A stretch of 64,000 nucleotides of DNA from CAYJLW01 sp964370965. Lineage in GTDB: Bacteria > Actinomycetota > Acidimicrobiia > UBA2766. Under the pieces are notes generated by a model. It was not told the origin of the DNA, ran no database searches, and saw nothing but the letters and a program-made list of their open reading frames with translations. The position numbers were made by a program, and so were the translations under genes. The DNA lies in NCBI GenBank assembly GCA_964370965.1, contig CAYJLW010000002.1, positions 62,001 to 126,000 of the forward strand, read 5' to 3'. The stretch's first letter is position 1, and every line of letters starts with the position of its first letter. This document shows, one piece after another, positions 18,091 through 30,924 of this stretch.

Positions 18091-18725
18091 GGGGCTTGCG
18101 GCTCCTCGCCCGGCGCCGTCGCATTGAGGTCGGCGTCGGGATCAGCGGGCGGGTTCCCGGCGGTGCTACGCGGGGACCCGAAGAGTATAGCGTCGGCCTC
18201 CGCCACGGCCGTTTCCAGGACGTCGTTGACGACGACGGCGTCGAACTCCCCGGACACGCCGATCTGAGCCTCCGCCTCGGCGAGACGCCGGGCCATGTCC
18301 TCGGGCTGCGTGCCCCGGCCGGCGAGGCGGGCTCGCTGCGTCGAGAGGTCGGGCGGGCGCAGGAAGATCGCCACGGCGTCGGGGAAGGCCCCCTGGATGA
18401 AGCGCGTGCCGCGGACGTCGAGGTCGAAGAGGACGTCGCGACCCCCGAGGAGGATCTCCTCGACCGCCGCGCGGGGCGTGCCGGAACGGTACCCGTAGAT
18501 CTCCACCCACTCCACCAGATCCCCCGCGGCGATCATGCGGTCGAACTCGGCTTCGGACACGAAGTGGTAGTCGACACCGTCGACCTCGCCGGGCCGGGGA
18601 GCCCGCGTCGTCGCGGACACGGACAGCACCGCCTCGGGGTGCCGCGCCAGAAGCGCGCCGATGATCGTGCTCTTGCCCCCGCCGGCCACCCCGGTGACCA
18701 CCAGAGGGCGACCGGAGGTCGTCAC
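18087..18725 (-). CDS. gmk: Guanylate kinase
   Basis: A 212-residue kinase that phosphorylates GMP to GDP. The P-loop is GVAGGGKST, slightly unlike the usual GPSGxGKST. SATTRAPRPGEVDGVDYHFVSEAEF is the GMP-binding segment (quoted here as two blocks, SATTRAPRPGE and DGVDYHFV), and LFDLDVRG the next motif. The start is uncertain: GTG 18725 gives the normal length but has no strong ribosome site, and a longer frame reaches into mihF. The C-terminal 30 residues are a low-complexity acidic tail. Confidence 0.9.
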   Translation of the reverse strand: MTTSGRPLVVTGVAGGGKSTIIGALLARHPEAVLSVSATTRAPRPGEVDGVDYHFVSEAEFDRMIAAGDLVEWVEIYGYRSGTPRAAVEEILLGGRDVLFDLDVRGTRFIQGAFPDAVAIFLRPPDLSTQRARLAGRGTQPEDMARRLAEAEAQIGVSGEFDAVVVNDVLETAVAEADAILFGSPRSTAGNPPADPDADLNATAPGEEPQAP

Positions 18726-18756
18726 CGCTGCGCGGTCGGGCGCGGGGGAGCCGGGC

Positions 18757-19071
18757 TCAGGAGAACTCGGCCAGAAGGGCTTCGCGTTGCTTGGCTCCCA
18801 GGCCCCGGACACGGCGGGACTCGGAGATCTCGTGCTTCTCCAAGAGCTTGCGGGCCTTCACCTTGCCCACGCCGGGCAGTGACTCCAACACGGCGAGGAT
18901 CTTCATCTTCGCCACGACGTCGGAGCCACCGGACTGGTCGAAGAGGTCCTTCAGGGAGACCGAGCCCATCTTGAGCTTCTCTTTCAACTCGGCCCGAGCC
19001 CGGCGCGCCTCGGCGGCCTTGGCAAGTGCCTGCGCCCGCTGTTCGGGGGTCAGTGCGGGAGGGAGCGGCAT
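18757..19071 (-). CDS. mihF: Integration host factor, actinobacterial type (mIHF)
   Basis: A 104-residue nucleoid protein with no similarity to enterobacterial IHF. It matches mycobacterial mIHF in length and in the MPLPPALTPEQRAQALAKA start, the ELKEKLK helix, and the SLPGVGKVKARKLL helix-hairpin-helix-like DNA-binding segment. ATG 19071 is supported by GAGGAGG about 7 bases upstream. It precedes gmk, as in many actinobacteria. It bends DNA and is needed for viability in mycobacteria. Confidence 0.93.
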   Translation of the reverse strand: MPLPPALTPEQRAQALAKAAEARRARAELKEKLKMGSVSLKDLFDQSGGSDVVAKMKILAVLESLPGVGKVKARKLLEKHEISESRRVRGLGAKQREALLAEFS

Positions 19072-19231
19072 GGAGAGCCTCCTCGATCTCGATTCCCGGC
19101 CGGTGCTGGTTCCGGCCGACCGGGTGCCCGCCGGGCGGGCCAACCCTGCCCGGGGTCGCCCCCGGAGCCCCTGCGAGCAGGCAGTCTAACCGGGCATCAC
19201 TCCCGAGCGGCGGCAATCGGCTCTCCGAGGG

Positions 19232-19960
19232 TCAGCGCCGGGCCGCCGCCACCAGCCCGGCGAGCTCGGCGGCCGCCCCTGGCCTGTCGGCCGCCGCCAG
19301 CACGGGGCGGCCCACGACAAGCATGTCGGCCCCGCCGGCAAGGGCCGCCTCCGGGGTCCCGGCCCGGCGATGGTCGTTGCCCGAGCTAGGGCCGGCCGGG
19401 CGGATTCCCGGCACGACGCGGAGCAGGCCGGGGGCGTGACGGCCCACGACGTGGAGGTCCTCGGGCGCGCAGATGACGCCGTCGAGGCCGACCTCCGCGG
19501 CGAGGGCGGCGCGGGCGGCGACCACTTCGGAGGGTTGGCCGTGCACACCGGTGGCGGCCAGCGCCACGGCGTCGAGACTCGTGAGGACCGTCACTCCCAA
19601 CACCATGGGCCGCGGACGCCCCCCCCGCTGCGCACCTGCGGCCGCCCCGGCGAGCGCCGCCTCCGCCTGGGCACGACCTCCGGCGAGATGGATCGTGAGG
19701 TAGTCGACGGGCAACCAGGCGATCTGGCGCACGGCCGCTTCGACGGTCCGGGGGATGTCGTGCAGCTTCAGGTCGACGAAGAGCTCCGGGGTGTGGGAGC
19801 CGATGTCGGCGAGAACCTCCGGTCCCGCGGCACAGAACAACTCCAGACCCACCTTGAGGACGTCGACGACGTCATCGAGGTCCCGGGCAAGGAGGCGGGC
19901 GTCGTTGGCGTCGGGCAGGTCGAGGGCAACGCAGAGCTTCGGGTACGGGGCGTCGGGCAT
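19232..19960 (-). CDS. pyrF: Orotidine 5'-phosphate decarboxylase
   Basis: A 242-residue TIM-barrel enzyme that makes UMP, the last step of de novo pyrimidine synthesis. VALDLP at the first strand and LFVDLKLHDIPRTV, the DxKxxDI catalytic signature, are intact, as are TIHLAGG and the phosphate-binding VPGIRPAG. It is the classical type found in E. coli, not the longer mycobacterial type. It follows pyrD by about 90 bases. Confidence 0.95.
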   Translation of the reverse strand: MPDAPYPKLCVALDLPDANDARLLARDLDDVVDVLKVGLELFCAAGPEVLADIGSHTPELFVDLKLHDIPRTVEAAVRQIAWLPVDYLTIHLAGGRAQAEAALAGAAAGAQRGGRPRPMVLGVTVLTSLDAVALAATGVHGQPSEVVAARAALAAEVGLDGVICAPEDLHVVGRHAPGLLRVVPGIRPAGPSSGNDHRRAGTPEAALAGGADMLVVGRPVLAAADRPGAAAELAGLVAAARR

Positions 19961-20049
19961 GCCGAGACCCTAGACGAGGGGCATCGCTCCCCGATGGGCG
20001 ACGCGGCACTGCGAGGGGGCCGAGACGCCTCCTGGCCGAGGAAGCCGGG

Positions 20050-20967
20050 CTACCTGTCCTGCAACGTCCCCACGAGGTCGCCCACGGCGCTCACGCTGTG
20101 ACGCCGGCACCAGCGGGCGAGGCCCGCGGCGACCTTGACCCCGGCGGCGGGGTCGGCGAAGTGGGCGGCGCCCACCTCCACGGCGGACGCCCCGGCAAGG
20201 AGGAACTCCACAGCGTGCTCCGCCCGGGAGATCCCGCCCACGCCCACGAGGGGGGTCCCGGGGAACGCCCGGGCGCAGTCCCTGAGGTGGCGCAGCGCCA
20301 CGGGCCGCAAGGGCGGGCCCGAAACGCCGCCCGTGACGTTCGCGACCCGGGGCCGTCTCCTCTCGACGTCGACGGACAGGCCCACGAGCGTGTTGGTGAG
20401 GACGAGGGCGTCGGCCCCCGCCTCGAGAACGGCCTCGGCGACGGGCAAGACGGATGCGAGGTTGGGTGAGAGCTTCACCCAGAGCGGCGTCTCCCCGAGG
20501 GCGTCCCGCACCGCCCGGGCGGCGTCCGCGGCGTCTCCGGGATGGTGGGCGAACATGTCCTCGGCCCGCTCGATGTTCGGGCAGGACACGTTCACCTCGA
20601 CCGCTGCAAGCCGCTCGGCCACGCCCGCAAGGCCCGCGGCCGCCGCGGCGAAGGCGGCCACGGTACGACCCCACACGCTGCCCACCACGCTGATGCCCGC
20701 CGCCTCGAGCGTCGGCAGCTCGTGGGCCGCCCAGTGCACCACACCCGGATTCTGGAGGCCCACGGCATTCATCATCCCGCCGCCCTCCAGCGGAGCCAGC
20801 CGGGGCGGCGGGTTCCCCGCCCAGGGCTCCGCCGAGAGGCTCTTCACGACGACCGCCCCCAACCGGGAGGCGTCCACCGTGCCGAGCAGCTCGGCCCCCG
20901 CCCCGAAACACCCCGAGGCCGCCAGCACCGGGTTCGCCAGCACCACCTCCCCCACCCTGGCGGTCAT
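20050..20967 (-). CDS. pyrD: Dihydroorotate dehydrogenase, class 1B-like catalytic subunit
   Basis: A 305-residue FMN enzyme that oxidises dihydroorotate to orotate. LANPVLAASGCFG, MNAVGLQNPG, EVNVSCPNIE with the catalytic Cys of class 1 enzymes, and GVGGIS are present. MNAVGLQNPG is typical of the NAD-dependent class 1B. That class needs the iron-sulfur/FAD subunit PyrK, yet none is encoded between carB and pyrD or elsewhere in the window. ATG 20967 is chosen; GTG 20988 is possible. The membrane-anchored class 2 enzyme is excluded by the motifs. Confidence 0.92.
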   Translation of the reverse strand: MTARVGEVVLANPVLAASGCFGAGAELLGTVDASRLGAVVVKSLSAEPWAGNPPPRLAPLEGGGMMNAVGLQNPGVVHWAAHELPTLEAAGISVVGSVWGRTVAAFAAAAAGLAGVAERLAAVEVNVSCPNIERAEDMFAHHPGDAADAARAVRDALGETPLWVKLSPNLASVLPVAEAVLEAGADALVLTNTLVGLSVDVERRRPRVANVTGGVSGPPLRPVALRHLRDCARAFPGTPLVGVGGISRAEHAVEFLLAGASAVEVGAAHFADPAAGVKVAAGLARWCRRHSVSAVGDLVGTLQDR

Positions 20968-21033
20968 GTCCGGGCGCCGCCGCCTCACCGCGGGGATCCC
21001 CAGGTCGGACCTCGCGGACGCACCGCCGGTCCT

Positions 21034-24376
<3,343 letters not shown>

Positions 24377-24393
<17 letters not shown>

Positions 24394-25504
24394 GATGGCG
24401 CTCCATGAGGTCGGTGAACTCGGCGAAGAGGTAGGCGGCGTCGTGGGGGCCGGGGCCGGCCTCGGGGTGGTACTGCACGCTGAAGGCCGGGACGTCCTGG
24501 CAGCAGAGACCCTCGAGGGTGCCGTCGTTCAGGTTCACGTGCGTCATGGTGATCCCCCCGAAGGGGCTCCCGCCGTCCTCGACGATCTCCACGGCGAAGC
24601 CGTGGTTCTGGGCCGTGATCTCCACGTGCCCGCTGGCGATGTGCTTCACGGGGTGGTTGGCGCCGTGGTGGCCGAAGGGGAGCTTCACCGTGCGAGCGCC
24701 CAGGGCGAGGCCCGTGATCTGGTGGCCAAGACAGATGCCGAACACGGGCACCCGCCCCAGCAGCGCCCGCACCGTCTCGGCGGCCCCGGTGACGGCGGCG
24801 GGGTCGCCGGGCCCGTTGGAGAGCATGACGCCGTCGGGTTCCCCGGCGAGGACGACGTCCGCGGGGGTCGCGGCGGGATGCACGACGACGTCGCAGCCGG
24901 CGGCGGCGAGGCGGCGCAGGATCGTCCGCTTCACCCCGAAGTCCACGAGCGCCACCCGGTATCGGGCCTCGGCGGGCCGCTCCGGTGACGTGTAGGCCTC
25001 CGGGGTGGTGACGAGGGGGACGAGGTTGCGGCCTTCCATCCCGGGAGCCGCCCGCACGCGGTCGACGCACTCGTCGGGGGGCGGCAGGGGGTCGGTGAAC
25101 AGGCCCCCGGCCATGGCGCCGGCGTCACGGATGTGGCGGGTGAGGCGGCGGGTGTCGATGCCCGTCGCCGCCGGGACGCCGTGGCGGCCCAGCCAGTCCC
25201 CCAGCGCCTCGGTCGCCCGGTGGTTGGACACCACGCGGGACATGGAGCGCACCACGAAACCGGCGGCGGCGGGCCGGGACGACTCGTCGTCGTCGGGGTT
25301 CGTGCCGTAGTTGCCTATGTGGGGCGCCGTCATCGCCACGACCTGCCCGGCGTAGGAGGGGTCGGAGAAGACCTCCTGGTAGCCCGTGAGCGACGTGTTG
25401 AAGACGACCTCGCCGGAGGCCGGGGGCCCGGCGACGGCGGTGTCGCCCTCGAAGACCGCTCCGTCGGCGAGCACGAGGCGGGCGGGCGGATTGGAGAGCG
25501 TCAC
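24377..25504 (-). CDS. carA: Carbamoyl-phosphate synthase small subunit (glutaminase)
   Basis: A 375-residue class I glutamine amidotransferase that feeds ammonia to CarB. FNTSLTGYQEVFSDPSY and PHIGNYG mark the N-terminal domain; FGICLGHQ carries the catalytic Cys and FSVQYHPEAGPGP the His-Glu pair. GTG 25504 overlaps the pyrC stop as GTGA. Confidence 0.97.
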
Positions 25505-26799
25505 ACGCCCACCGCTTGGGACACCACGTCGCCGCCGCGCACGACGGGACGCCCGGCCAGGACAGTGTGGCGGACCCGGCCCGTGAGCTCCCGACCGGCG
25601 AAAGGGGTGTTGGACGCCCGGGACGCCAGCGCGGCCGGCGCCACCGTCCAGCGCACCTCAGGGTCGAGAACGCAGAGGTCGCCTCCCCCGCCCTCGACGA
25701 CCCCGCCCCGGGGCGAGAGGCCGAGGACCTGCGCCGGCCGGGTGGCCATGGCGTCCACGAGGCGGGCGAGCGTGAGGCGACCGTCGGCCGCGAACCCCCA
25801 GAGCACGGCGAGGGCGGTCTCGAGGCCGAGCATCCCCGGCCGGGCCGCCACCCACTCCTCCTTGTTCTCAGGTGTGTGGGGGGCGTGGTCGGTGGCGACC
25901 ACGTCGATCGTGCCGTCGGCGAGACCCTCGAGGAGGGCGGCGGTGTCGACGGCGCTGCGCAGGGGCGGGTTCACCTTGAACGCCGGGTCGTAGCCCGTGC
26001 AGGCGGCATCGGTGAGAACGAGGTGGTGGGGGGTGACCTCGGCGGTGACCGCGACACCCCGGGCCTTGGCGTCCCGCAGGATCCGCACCGAGCCCCCGCT
26101 CGAGAGGTGCTGGATGTGCAGCCGGGCGCCGGTGGTCTCCGCGAGGATGACGTCGCGGGCGACGACCGCCTCCTCGGCGGCGGCGGGCCACCCGGCGAGA
26201 CCGAGGCGCCCGGACACCTCGCCCTCGTGCATCTGCGCCCCCCGGGTGAGGGCGGGCTCCTCGCAGTGCTGGGCGAGGACGCATCCGAGCGCGCCGGCGT
26301 ACTCCAGCGCGCGCCGCATCACAAGGGGGTCCGCGACGCAGGCGCCGTCGTCGGTGAAGATCCGCACGCCGGCGGCCTGCAGTTCGCGCATGGGGGCGAG
26401 GCGTTCCCCGGCCCGGCCGGCCGTGACGCAGCCCGCCGGGTGCACCCGGACGAGACCGGCGGCGCGCCCGGCGGCGGCCACGGCCTCGGCGGCGGCGGCG
26501 GTGTCGGTGGGCGGATCGGTGTTGGGCATGGCGACGACGTCCGTGAAGCCGCCGAGGGCCCCCGCCGCCGAGCCGGTGGCGACAGTCTCGGCCTCCTCGT
26601 CGCCGGGTTCCCGGAGGTGCACGTGGAGGTCGACGAGGCCGGGCAGGACGAGGCAACCGGCGGCGTCGAGGACGTCGTCGCCTTCGGCTGCCTCGACGTC
26701 ACCGACCCTCAGGATCTCGCTTCCGAGAAGGGCGACGTCCGCCTCCACGAGGTCGCCACCGGTGAAGACCCGCCCCCCACGCACGACGAGGCGCCTCAT
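25501..26799 (-). CDS. pyrC: Dihydroorotase
   Basis: A 432-residue class I amidohydrolase that cyclises carbamoyl aspartate. LPGLVDLHVHLREPG has the HxH metal ligands, FTDVVAMPNT and FTDDGACV follow, and VATDHAPHT holds the catalytic Asp; NPPLR is the substrate-binding loop. ATG 26799 overlaps the pyrB stop as ATGA. A longer in-frame extension upstream runs antiparallel to pyrB homology and is rejected. Confidence 0.96.
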   Translation of the reverse strand: MRRLVVRGGRVFTGGDLVEADVALLGSEILRVGDVEAAEGDDVLDAAGCLVLPGLVDLHVHLREPGDEEAETVATGSAAGALGGFTDVVAMPNTDPPTDTAAAAEAVAAAGRAAGLVRVHPAGCVTAGRAGERLAPMRELQAAGVRIFTDDGACVADPLVMRRALEYAGALGCVLAQHCEEPALTRGAQMHEGEVSGRLGLAGWPAAAEEAVVARDVILAETTGARLHIQHLSSGGSVRILRDAKARGVAVTAEVTPHHLVLTDAACTGYDPAFKVNPPLRSAVDTAALLEGLADGTIDVVATDHAPHTPENKEEWVAARPGMLGLETALAVLWGFAADGRLTLARLVDAMATRPAQVLGLSPRGGVVEGGGGDLCVLDPEVRWTVAPAALASRASNTPFAGRELTGRVRHTVLAGRPVVRGGDVVSQAVGV

Positions 26800-27719
26800 G
26801 CGGTACCTGCCAGGAGGGCGTACAGCACGGCCATGCGCACGGCGACGCCGTTGGTGACCTGGGCCTCGACCAGAGAGGCGGGGAGGTCCGCGACCTCCGA
26901 GGCGATCTCCACGCCACGGTTCATGGGCCCGGGGTGCATGACGAGGACCTCGGGGCGGAGCCGGGCGGCCCGCTCCGCCGTGAGGCCCCAGCCGGTGACG
27001 TACTCCCGGATCGAGGGCAGGACCGGGTCGCCCTCGATACGCTCGGCCTGCATGCGCAGCAGGTAGACGACGTCGGCCTTCTCGAGAACGCCGTCGAGGT
27101 CGGTGGTGACGGCGCAGGCCCACCCCGCCGCCCCCGGGGGCAGGAGCGTGGGGGGCCCGCACACGGTGACGTCGGCCCCCATCGCCGAGAACACCGCCAC
27201 GTTGGAGCGGGCAACGCGGCTGTGCGCGATGTCGCCGATCACGAGGAGGTTGAGGCCCTCCACGGACGGCACTCGCTCGACGACGGTGGCGAGGTCGAGG
27301 AGGGCCTGCGTGGGGTGCTCGTGCGTGCCGTCCCCGGCGTTCACGACGGGCACGTCCACCCAGGACGCGAGGCGGGCGGCGGCACCCGGGGAACGGTGCC
27401 GGCAGACAAGGGCGTCCACGCCCATCGCCACGAGCGTGCGGGCGGTGTCGCGCAGCGACTCGCCCTTGGACGCGGACGAGCCCTTCGACGTGAAGGTCAC
27501 GACGTCCGCGCTGAGGCGCTTGGCGGCGACCTCGAAGCTGATCCGCGTGCGGGTGGAGTCCTCGAAGAAGCAGTTGGCCACCGTCTTGCCCCGCAGCGCC
27601 GGCACCTTGGGAATGGGCCGCTTCGCCACCTCCCGGAAGGCATCCGTGAGGCGGAGGAGCTCCTCGATCGTGGGCTGGTCGAGGTCGGCGGCGCTGAGCA
27701 GGGACGGAAGGCGCTTCAG
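26796..27719 (-). CDS. pyrB: Aspartate carbamoyltransferase, probable CTG start
   Basis: A 307-residue catalytic subunit joining carbamoyl phosphate to aspartate. STRTRISFE, SSASKGESLRD, CRHRSPGA, HEHPTQALLD and MHPGPMNRG are all present. The first GTG in frame (27629) would remove the conserved N-terminal helix LPSLLSAADLDQPTIEELL. No ATG, GTG or TTG lies upstream in reach. CTG 27717-27719 overlaps the pyrR stop as CTGA and gives a normal ATCase length, so it is taken as the start. No regulatory pyrI is present. Confidence 0.93.
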   Translation of the reverse strand: MKRLPSLLSAADLDQPTIEELLRLTDAFREVAKRPIPKVPALRGKTVANCFFEDSTRTRISFEVAAKRLSADVVTFTSKGSSASKGESLRDTARTLVAMGVDALVCRHRSPGAAARLASWVDVPVVNAGDGTHEHPTQALLDLATVVERVPSVEGLNLLVIGDIAHSRVARSNVAVFSAMGADVTVCGPPTLLPPGAAGWACAVTTDLDGVLEKADVVYLLRMQAERIEGDPVLPSIREYVTGWGLTAERAARLRPEVLVMHPGPMNRGVEIASEVADLPASLVEAQVTNGVAVRMAVLYALLAGTA

Positions 27720-28297
27720 GACGGCACCTCCCGCAGCGGGTCGGCCAGGGCCACCTCGGCGCCGATCTCCACGGAGTCGAGCCCGTCTGTCTCCCCGAGG
27801 CGCACCCGGATCGTCTCGTCCCTCGCCGTGGGGAGGTTCTTGCCCACGTAGTCGGCCCGCACGGGCAACTCCCGGTGTCCCCGGTCGACGAGGACGGCGA
27901 AGCGGATCGCCCGGGGCCGGCCGAAGTCCCCGATCGCCTCCATCGCTGCCCGCACGGAACGCCCCGTGTAGAGGACGTCGTCGACCAGCACCACGCAGGC
28001 GCCGTCGATGGGGACGGGCACCTCGGTGGGACCAACGGGGCTGCGCGCGGACGTGCCGATGTCGTCCCGGTAGAAGGCGATGTCGACGGTGCCGACGGGA
28101 GGGGAGACCTGCTCGACGCGGCCGATCTCGGCGGCGATGCGGTGGGCGAGGGGGACACCCCTGGTGTGGAGGCCGACGAGCACGACACCTTCGGCGCCCT
28201 TGTTGTGCTCGAGGATCTCGTGCGCGATGCGCGTTATCGCCCGGCGCATCTCGTCGGAGTCGAGCACCTGCGCCTTGGGCTCGAAGTCGGCTCTCAC
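27716..28297 (-). CDS. pyrR: PyrR, pyrimidine operon regulator / uracil phosphoribosyltransferase
   Basis: A 193-residue phosphoribosyltransferase-fold RNA-binding protein. It senses UMP/UTP and binds a loop in pyr mRNA. LVGLHTRGVPLA, VDIAFYRDDI and the PRPP-binding signature VVLVDDVLYTGRS are intact. GTG 28297 has GGAAGG 7 bases upstream (28305-28310). It is the first gene of the operon and carries its own target, the loop at 28312-28325, just ahead of the ribosome site. Confidence 0.96.
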   Translation of the reverse strand: MRADFEPKAQVLDSDEMRRAITRIAHEILEHNKGAEGVVLVGLHTRGVPLAHRIAAEIGRVEQVSPPVGTVDIAFYRDDIGTSARSPVGPTEVPVPIDGACVVLVDDVLYTGRSVRAAMEAIGDFGRPRAIRFAVLVDRGHRELPVRADYVGKNLPTARDETIRVRLGETDGLDSVEIGAEVALADPLREVPS

Positions 28298-28340
28298 CAG
28301 CTCACCTTCCCGGCCTCACAGGACCTGGTCTTAAAGGTCG
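28298..28340 (-). promoter_or_regulatory. PyrR-binding RNA loop in pyr operon leader
   Basis: The minus strand at 28325-28312 reads GGTCCTGTGAGGCC. It matches the PyrR-binding consensus ARUCCNGNGAGGYU at all core positions; the outer A-U pair is replaced by a compensatory G-C. Flanking ACCAG can also pair with CTGGT, which contains the GTG start of pyrR. The Shine-Dalgarno GGAAGG begins two bases after the loop, and no terminator precedes it. This fits translational repression by PyrR bound over the ribosome site, as described for mycobacteria, rather than the attenuation used by Bacillus. Confidence 0.8.
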
Positions 28341-28431
28341 GCCCACAGTAGCACTCCCGCACTCCGCGGCGGGTGCGGTCGGGGGCACAACCCCGCTACA
28401 GTCCCGGCACGCGACACCGAAGGGGTTTCCG

Positions 28432-30021
28432 ATGGGTTTCAACGTGGGTGACGGCCTCGAACGGGCCGTCCGTCTCTACGGGAGGGCCACGGCCGTGCAG
28501 GACGGCGACGTCTCCTACACGTGGGGCGAGGTGGGCGACCGGGTGGGCCGCCTCGCGGGGGCGCTCGCGGACCTCGGCGTCGGTGCCGGCGACCAGGTGG
28601 CGATCGCGGCGCTCAACTCCCACCGCTACTTCGAGCTCTACTACGGGGTGGCGCGCCTCGGCGCCCGCGTCGTGCCCCTGAACTACCGCCTCGCCCCGCC
28701 CGAGCTCGTGTTCATCCTCAACCACTCAGAGTCCAAGGTGCTCGTCGTGGACGACGCCTTCGTGCCCCTCGTCGAGGCCGGACGCGAGCACCTCCAGAGC
28801 GTGGAGCGCTTCGTCTACGCGGGGGCGGGAGACACCCCCCAGGGCATGGTCTCCTACGAGGACGCCGTGGCCGCCGCCGGCCCCGCCCCGCAGACCCCCG
28901 TCGACGAGGACGACGTCTACGGCCTCTACTACACCGGCGGCACGACCGGGATGCCCAAGGGCGTCATGCTCACGCACCGCAACATCGTCTCGAACGCCTT
29001 CCACATCGTGATGGGCTTGGCCTACACGCCCGACGACGTCTACCTCCACGCCGCTCCCATGTTCCATCTCGCCGACGGCGCCTCCACGTTCGGCGTCACG
29101 CTCCAAGGCGGCGGCCACTGCTTCATCCCCGCCTTCACACCCGCCGGCACCCTGGCGGCGATCCAGGGCTACCGGCCCACCGTCTCGCTCATGGTCCCCA
29201 CGATGCTGAACATGATCATCCACGACCCCGGTTTCGCCGACCACGACATCTCGAGCCTGCGCCGCATCCTCTACGGCGCCTCCCCCATGCCCGAGGAGCT
29301 CCTCCTCCAGGTGATGCAGAAGTTCCCCTGCGAGATCGCCCAGGGCTACGGCATGACGGAGACCGCCCCACTGCTCACCTTCCTGGACCCCGCCGCCCAC
29401 GCTGCCGGTGCCGCTCCCGACGCCGGCCCCGAGGTGCGCCGCCGCCTCCGCTCCTGTGGCCGGGAATGCGCCGGAGTGCGGGTCAGGGTGCTGGACGAGT
29501 CCGGGGCCGAGGTGAAGCCCGGCCAGGTGGGCGAGATCGTCGCCACGGGCCCCAACATCATGAAGGGCTACTGGAAGGACCCGGAGGCCACGGCGGCAGC
29601 GGTCCACGAGGACGCCTCGGGGCGCTGGATGCACACCGGGGACCTCGCCGAGGTCGATGACGAGGGCTACATCTTCATCGTGGACCGGGGCAAGGACATG
29701 ATCATCTCCGGCGGCGAGAACGTGTACTCCGTCGAGGTCGAGAACGCCCTCTACGCCCACCCCGCCGTGCTCGAAGCGGCCGTCATCGGCGTCCCCGACG
29801 AGCAGTGGGGGGAACGGGTCCACGCCGTCGTCGTCCCGAAACCCGCCGCCGACGTCACCGCCGAGGAGGTCGTCGCGCACTGCCACGGCCTCATCGCCGG
29901 CTACAAGTGCCCCCGCTCCGTCGAGTTCAAGGACGAGCTCCCGAAGTCTGGCGCCGGCAAGATCCTGAAGCGCGACCTCCGCGCCCCGTACTGGGAGGAC
30001 CAGGAACGACAGGTGCACTGA
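28432..30021 (+). CDS. Long-chain acyl-CoA synthetase (FadD-like)
   Basis: A 529-residue ANL-superfamily ligase. YYTGGTTGMPKGVMLTHRN is the A3 P-loop motif, YGMTETAP is A5, HTGDLAEVDDEGY is A7, VDRGKDMIISGGENVY is A8 and KSGAGKILKRDLR carries the catalytic lysine. It should activate a fatty or aryl acid to its CoA thioester; chain length is not readable. ATG 28432 has AAGGGG upstream. Transcribed divergently from pyrR, and overlapping the next gene's likely CTG start. Confidence 0.9.
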   Translation: MGFNVGDGLERAVRLYGRATAVQDGDVSYTWGEVGDRVGRLAGALADLGVGAGDQVAIAALNSHRYFELYYGVARLGARVVPLNYRLAPPELVFILNHSESKVLVVDDAFVPLVEAGREHLQSVERFVYAGAGDTPQGMVSYEDAVAAAGPAPQTPVDEDDVYGLYYTGGTTGMPKGVMLTHRNIVSNAFHIVMGLAYTPDDVYLHAAPMFHLADGASTFGVTLQGGGHCFIPAFTPAGTLAAIQGYRPTVSLMVPTMLNMIIHDPGFADHDISSLRRILYGASPMPEELLLQVMQKFPCEIAQGYGMTETAPLLTFLDPAAHAAGAAPDAGPEVRRRLRSCGRECAGVRVRVLDESGAEVKPGQVGEIVATGPNIMKGYWKDPEATAAAVHEDASGRWMHTGDLAEVDDEGYIFIVDRGKDMIISGGENVYSVEVENALYAHPAVLEAAVIGVPDEQWGERVHAVVVPKPAADVTAEEVVAHCHGLIAGYKCPRSVEFKDELPKSGAGKILKRDLRAPYWEDQERQVH

Positions 30022-30758
30022 GGCCCAAGGGGGGGCGGCGCCTCGTCTCCTGCGTCTGCGCGACCAAGGACCGCCCCGGGTTCCTCACCCAGGCGTTGCG
30101 CTGCTGGAAGGCGCAGACGCACGTCGAGCGGGAGCTCGTCGTCGTCGACGACGGCGAGGCCGGCCCCGGCGCTCGGATCTGCGACGGGACCCCGGGGGTC
30201 CGCTACCTCCACGTACCGGAGGCCACGCTCGGGGCGAAGCTCAACCTCGGCGCCGAGGCCGCCCGCGGCGAGATCCTGGCGAAGTGGGACGACGACGACT
30301 GGTACGGCCCCCGCTACCTGGAGACCGCCCTCGCCGCCCTCGCCGCCTGCCCCGCGGGTGAGGGCTTCGTCCTCTGGGACTGCTACCTCGTCTACCTGGC
30401 GTGGAACGGCCACCTGAAGTTCACCGGTCACGGCCACAAGGCCGGGTCGTCGTTGTGCTTCGAGCGCCTCCTGTGGGAGACAGCACCCTTCCGGGACCTC
30501 CCCCACTCCGTGGACTCGTGGTTCATCGCCGACCACGGGGGGCGCTTCCGGCCGGTCTGCGGCGAGGCCGACCAGCTCGTCGCGGTCCGCCACGGCGCCA
30601 ACACCTGGCGGCGCTTCTGGGACGTCGACGTCGACCGCTACGTCGAGGAGGAGCTCGCGGACTGGCCGCTGCCGATCACAGCCGTGGTCGACCCCGAGGC
30701 GGCGGCGTTCTACGCCGGGCTCCCCGGGCGGAGCGCCGCCGTGGACCGCCCGCCCTAA
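30018..30758 (+). CDS. Glycosyltransferase family 2-like protein, probable CTG start
   Basis: A protein of 246 residues with a GT-A fold: VSCVCATKDRPGFLTQAL is the first strand-loop-helix, ELVVVDDGEAG the nucleotide-binding region, and KWDDDDWYGP the acidic metal-binding motif equivalent to DxD. No membrane segment is seen, so it probably acts on a soluble or membrane-surface acceptor. No standard start codon lies near the first strand; CTG 30018-30020 overlaps the synthetase stop as CTGA and is taken as the start. Donor and acceptor are unknown. Confidence 0.75.
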   Translation: MRPKGGRRLVSCVCATKDRPGFLTQALRCWKAQTHVERELVVVDDGEAGPGARICDGTPGVRYLHVPEATLGAKLNLGAEAARGEILAKWDDDDWYGPRYLETALAALAACPAGEGFVLWDCYLVYLAWNGHLKFTGHGHKAGSSLCFERLLWETAPFRDLPHSVDSWFIADHGGRFRPVCGEADQLVAVRHGANTWRRFWDVDVDRYVEEELADWPLPITAVVDPEAAAFYAGLPGRSAAVDRPP

Positions 30759-30924
30759 GGGCTGGGCGCAGCGACTCCGCCGCGCCGACCGCACTTGCCC
30801 ACCGGTCTCCAGTCCATGTCGCCCCTCTTTCGCGCCCCGTCGAGTTCCGCTCGGCAGAGCACAAGGCAGCCGCCACAGCCACGACTTCTTCTCAGGTTGA
30901 GTCGGACGGCGGCCGGTGTCGCAA

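Noticed and set aside
27103..28431. N-terminal extension of the acyl-CoA synthetase across the pyrR region
   Set aside because: The extension is basic and low in complexity, lies antisense to pyrB/pyrR, and the ATG at 28432 has a ribosome site and matches the family start.
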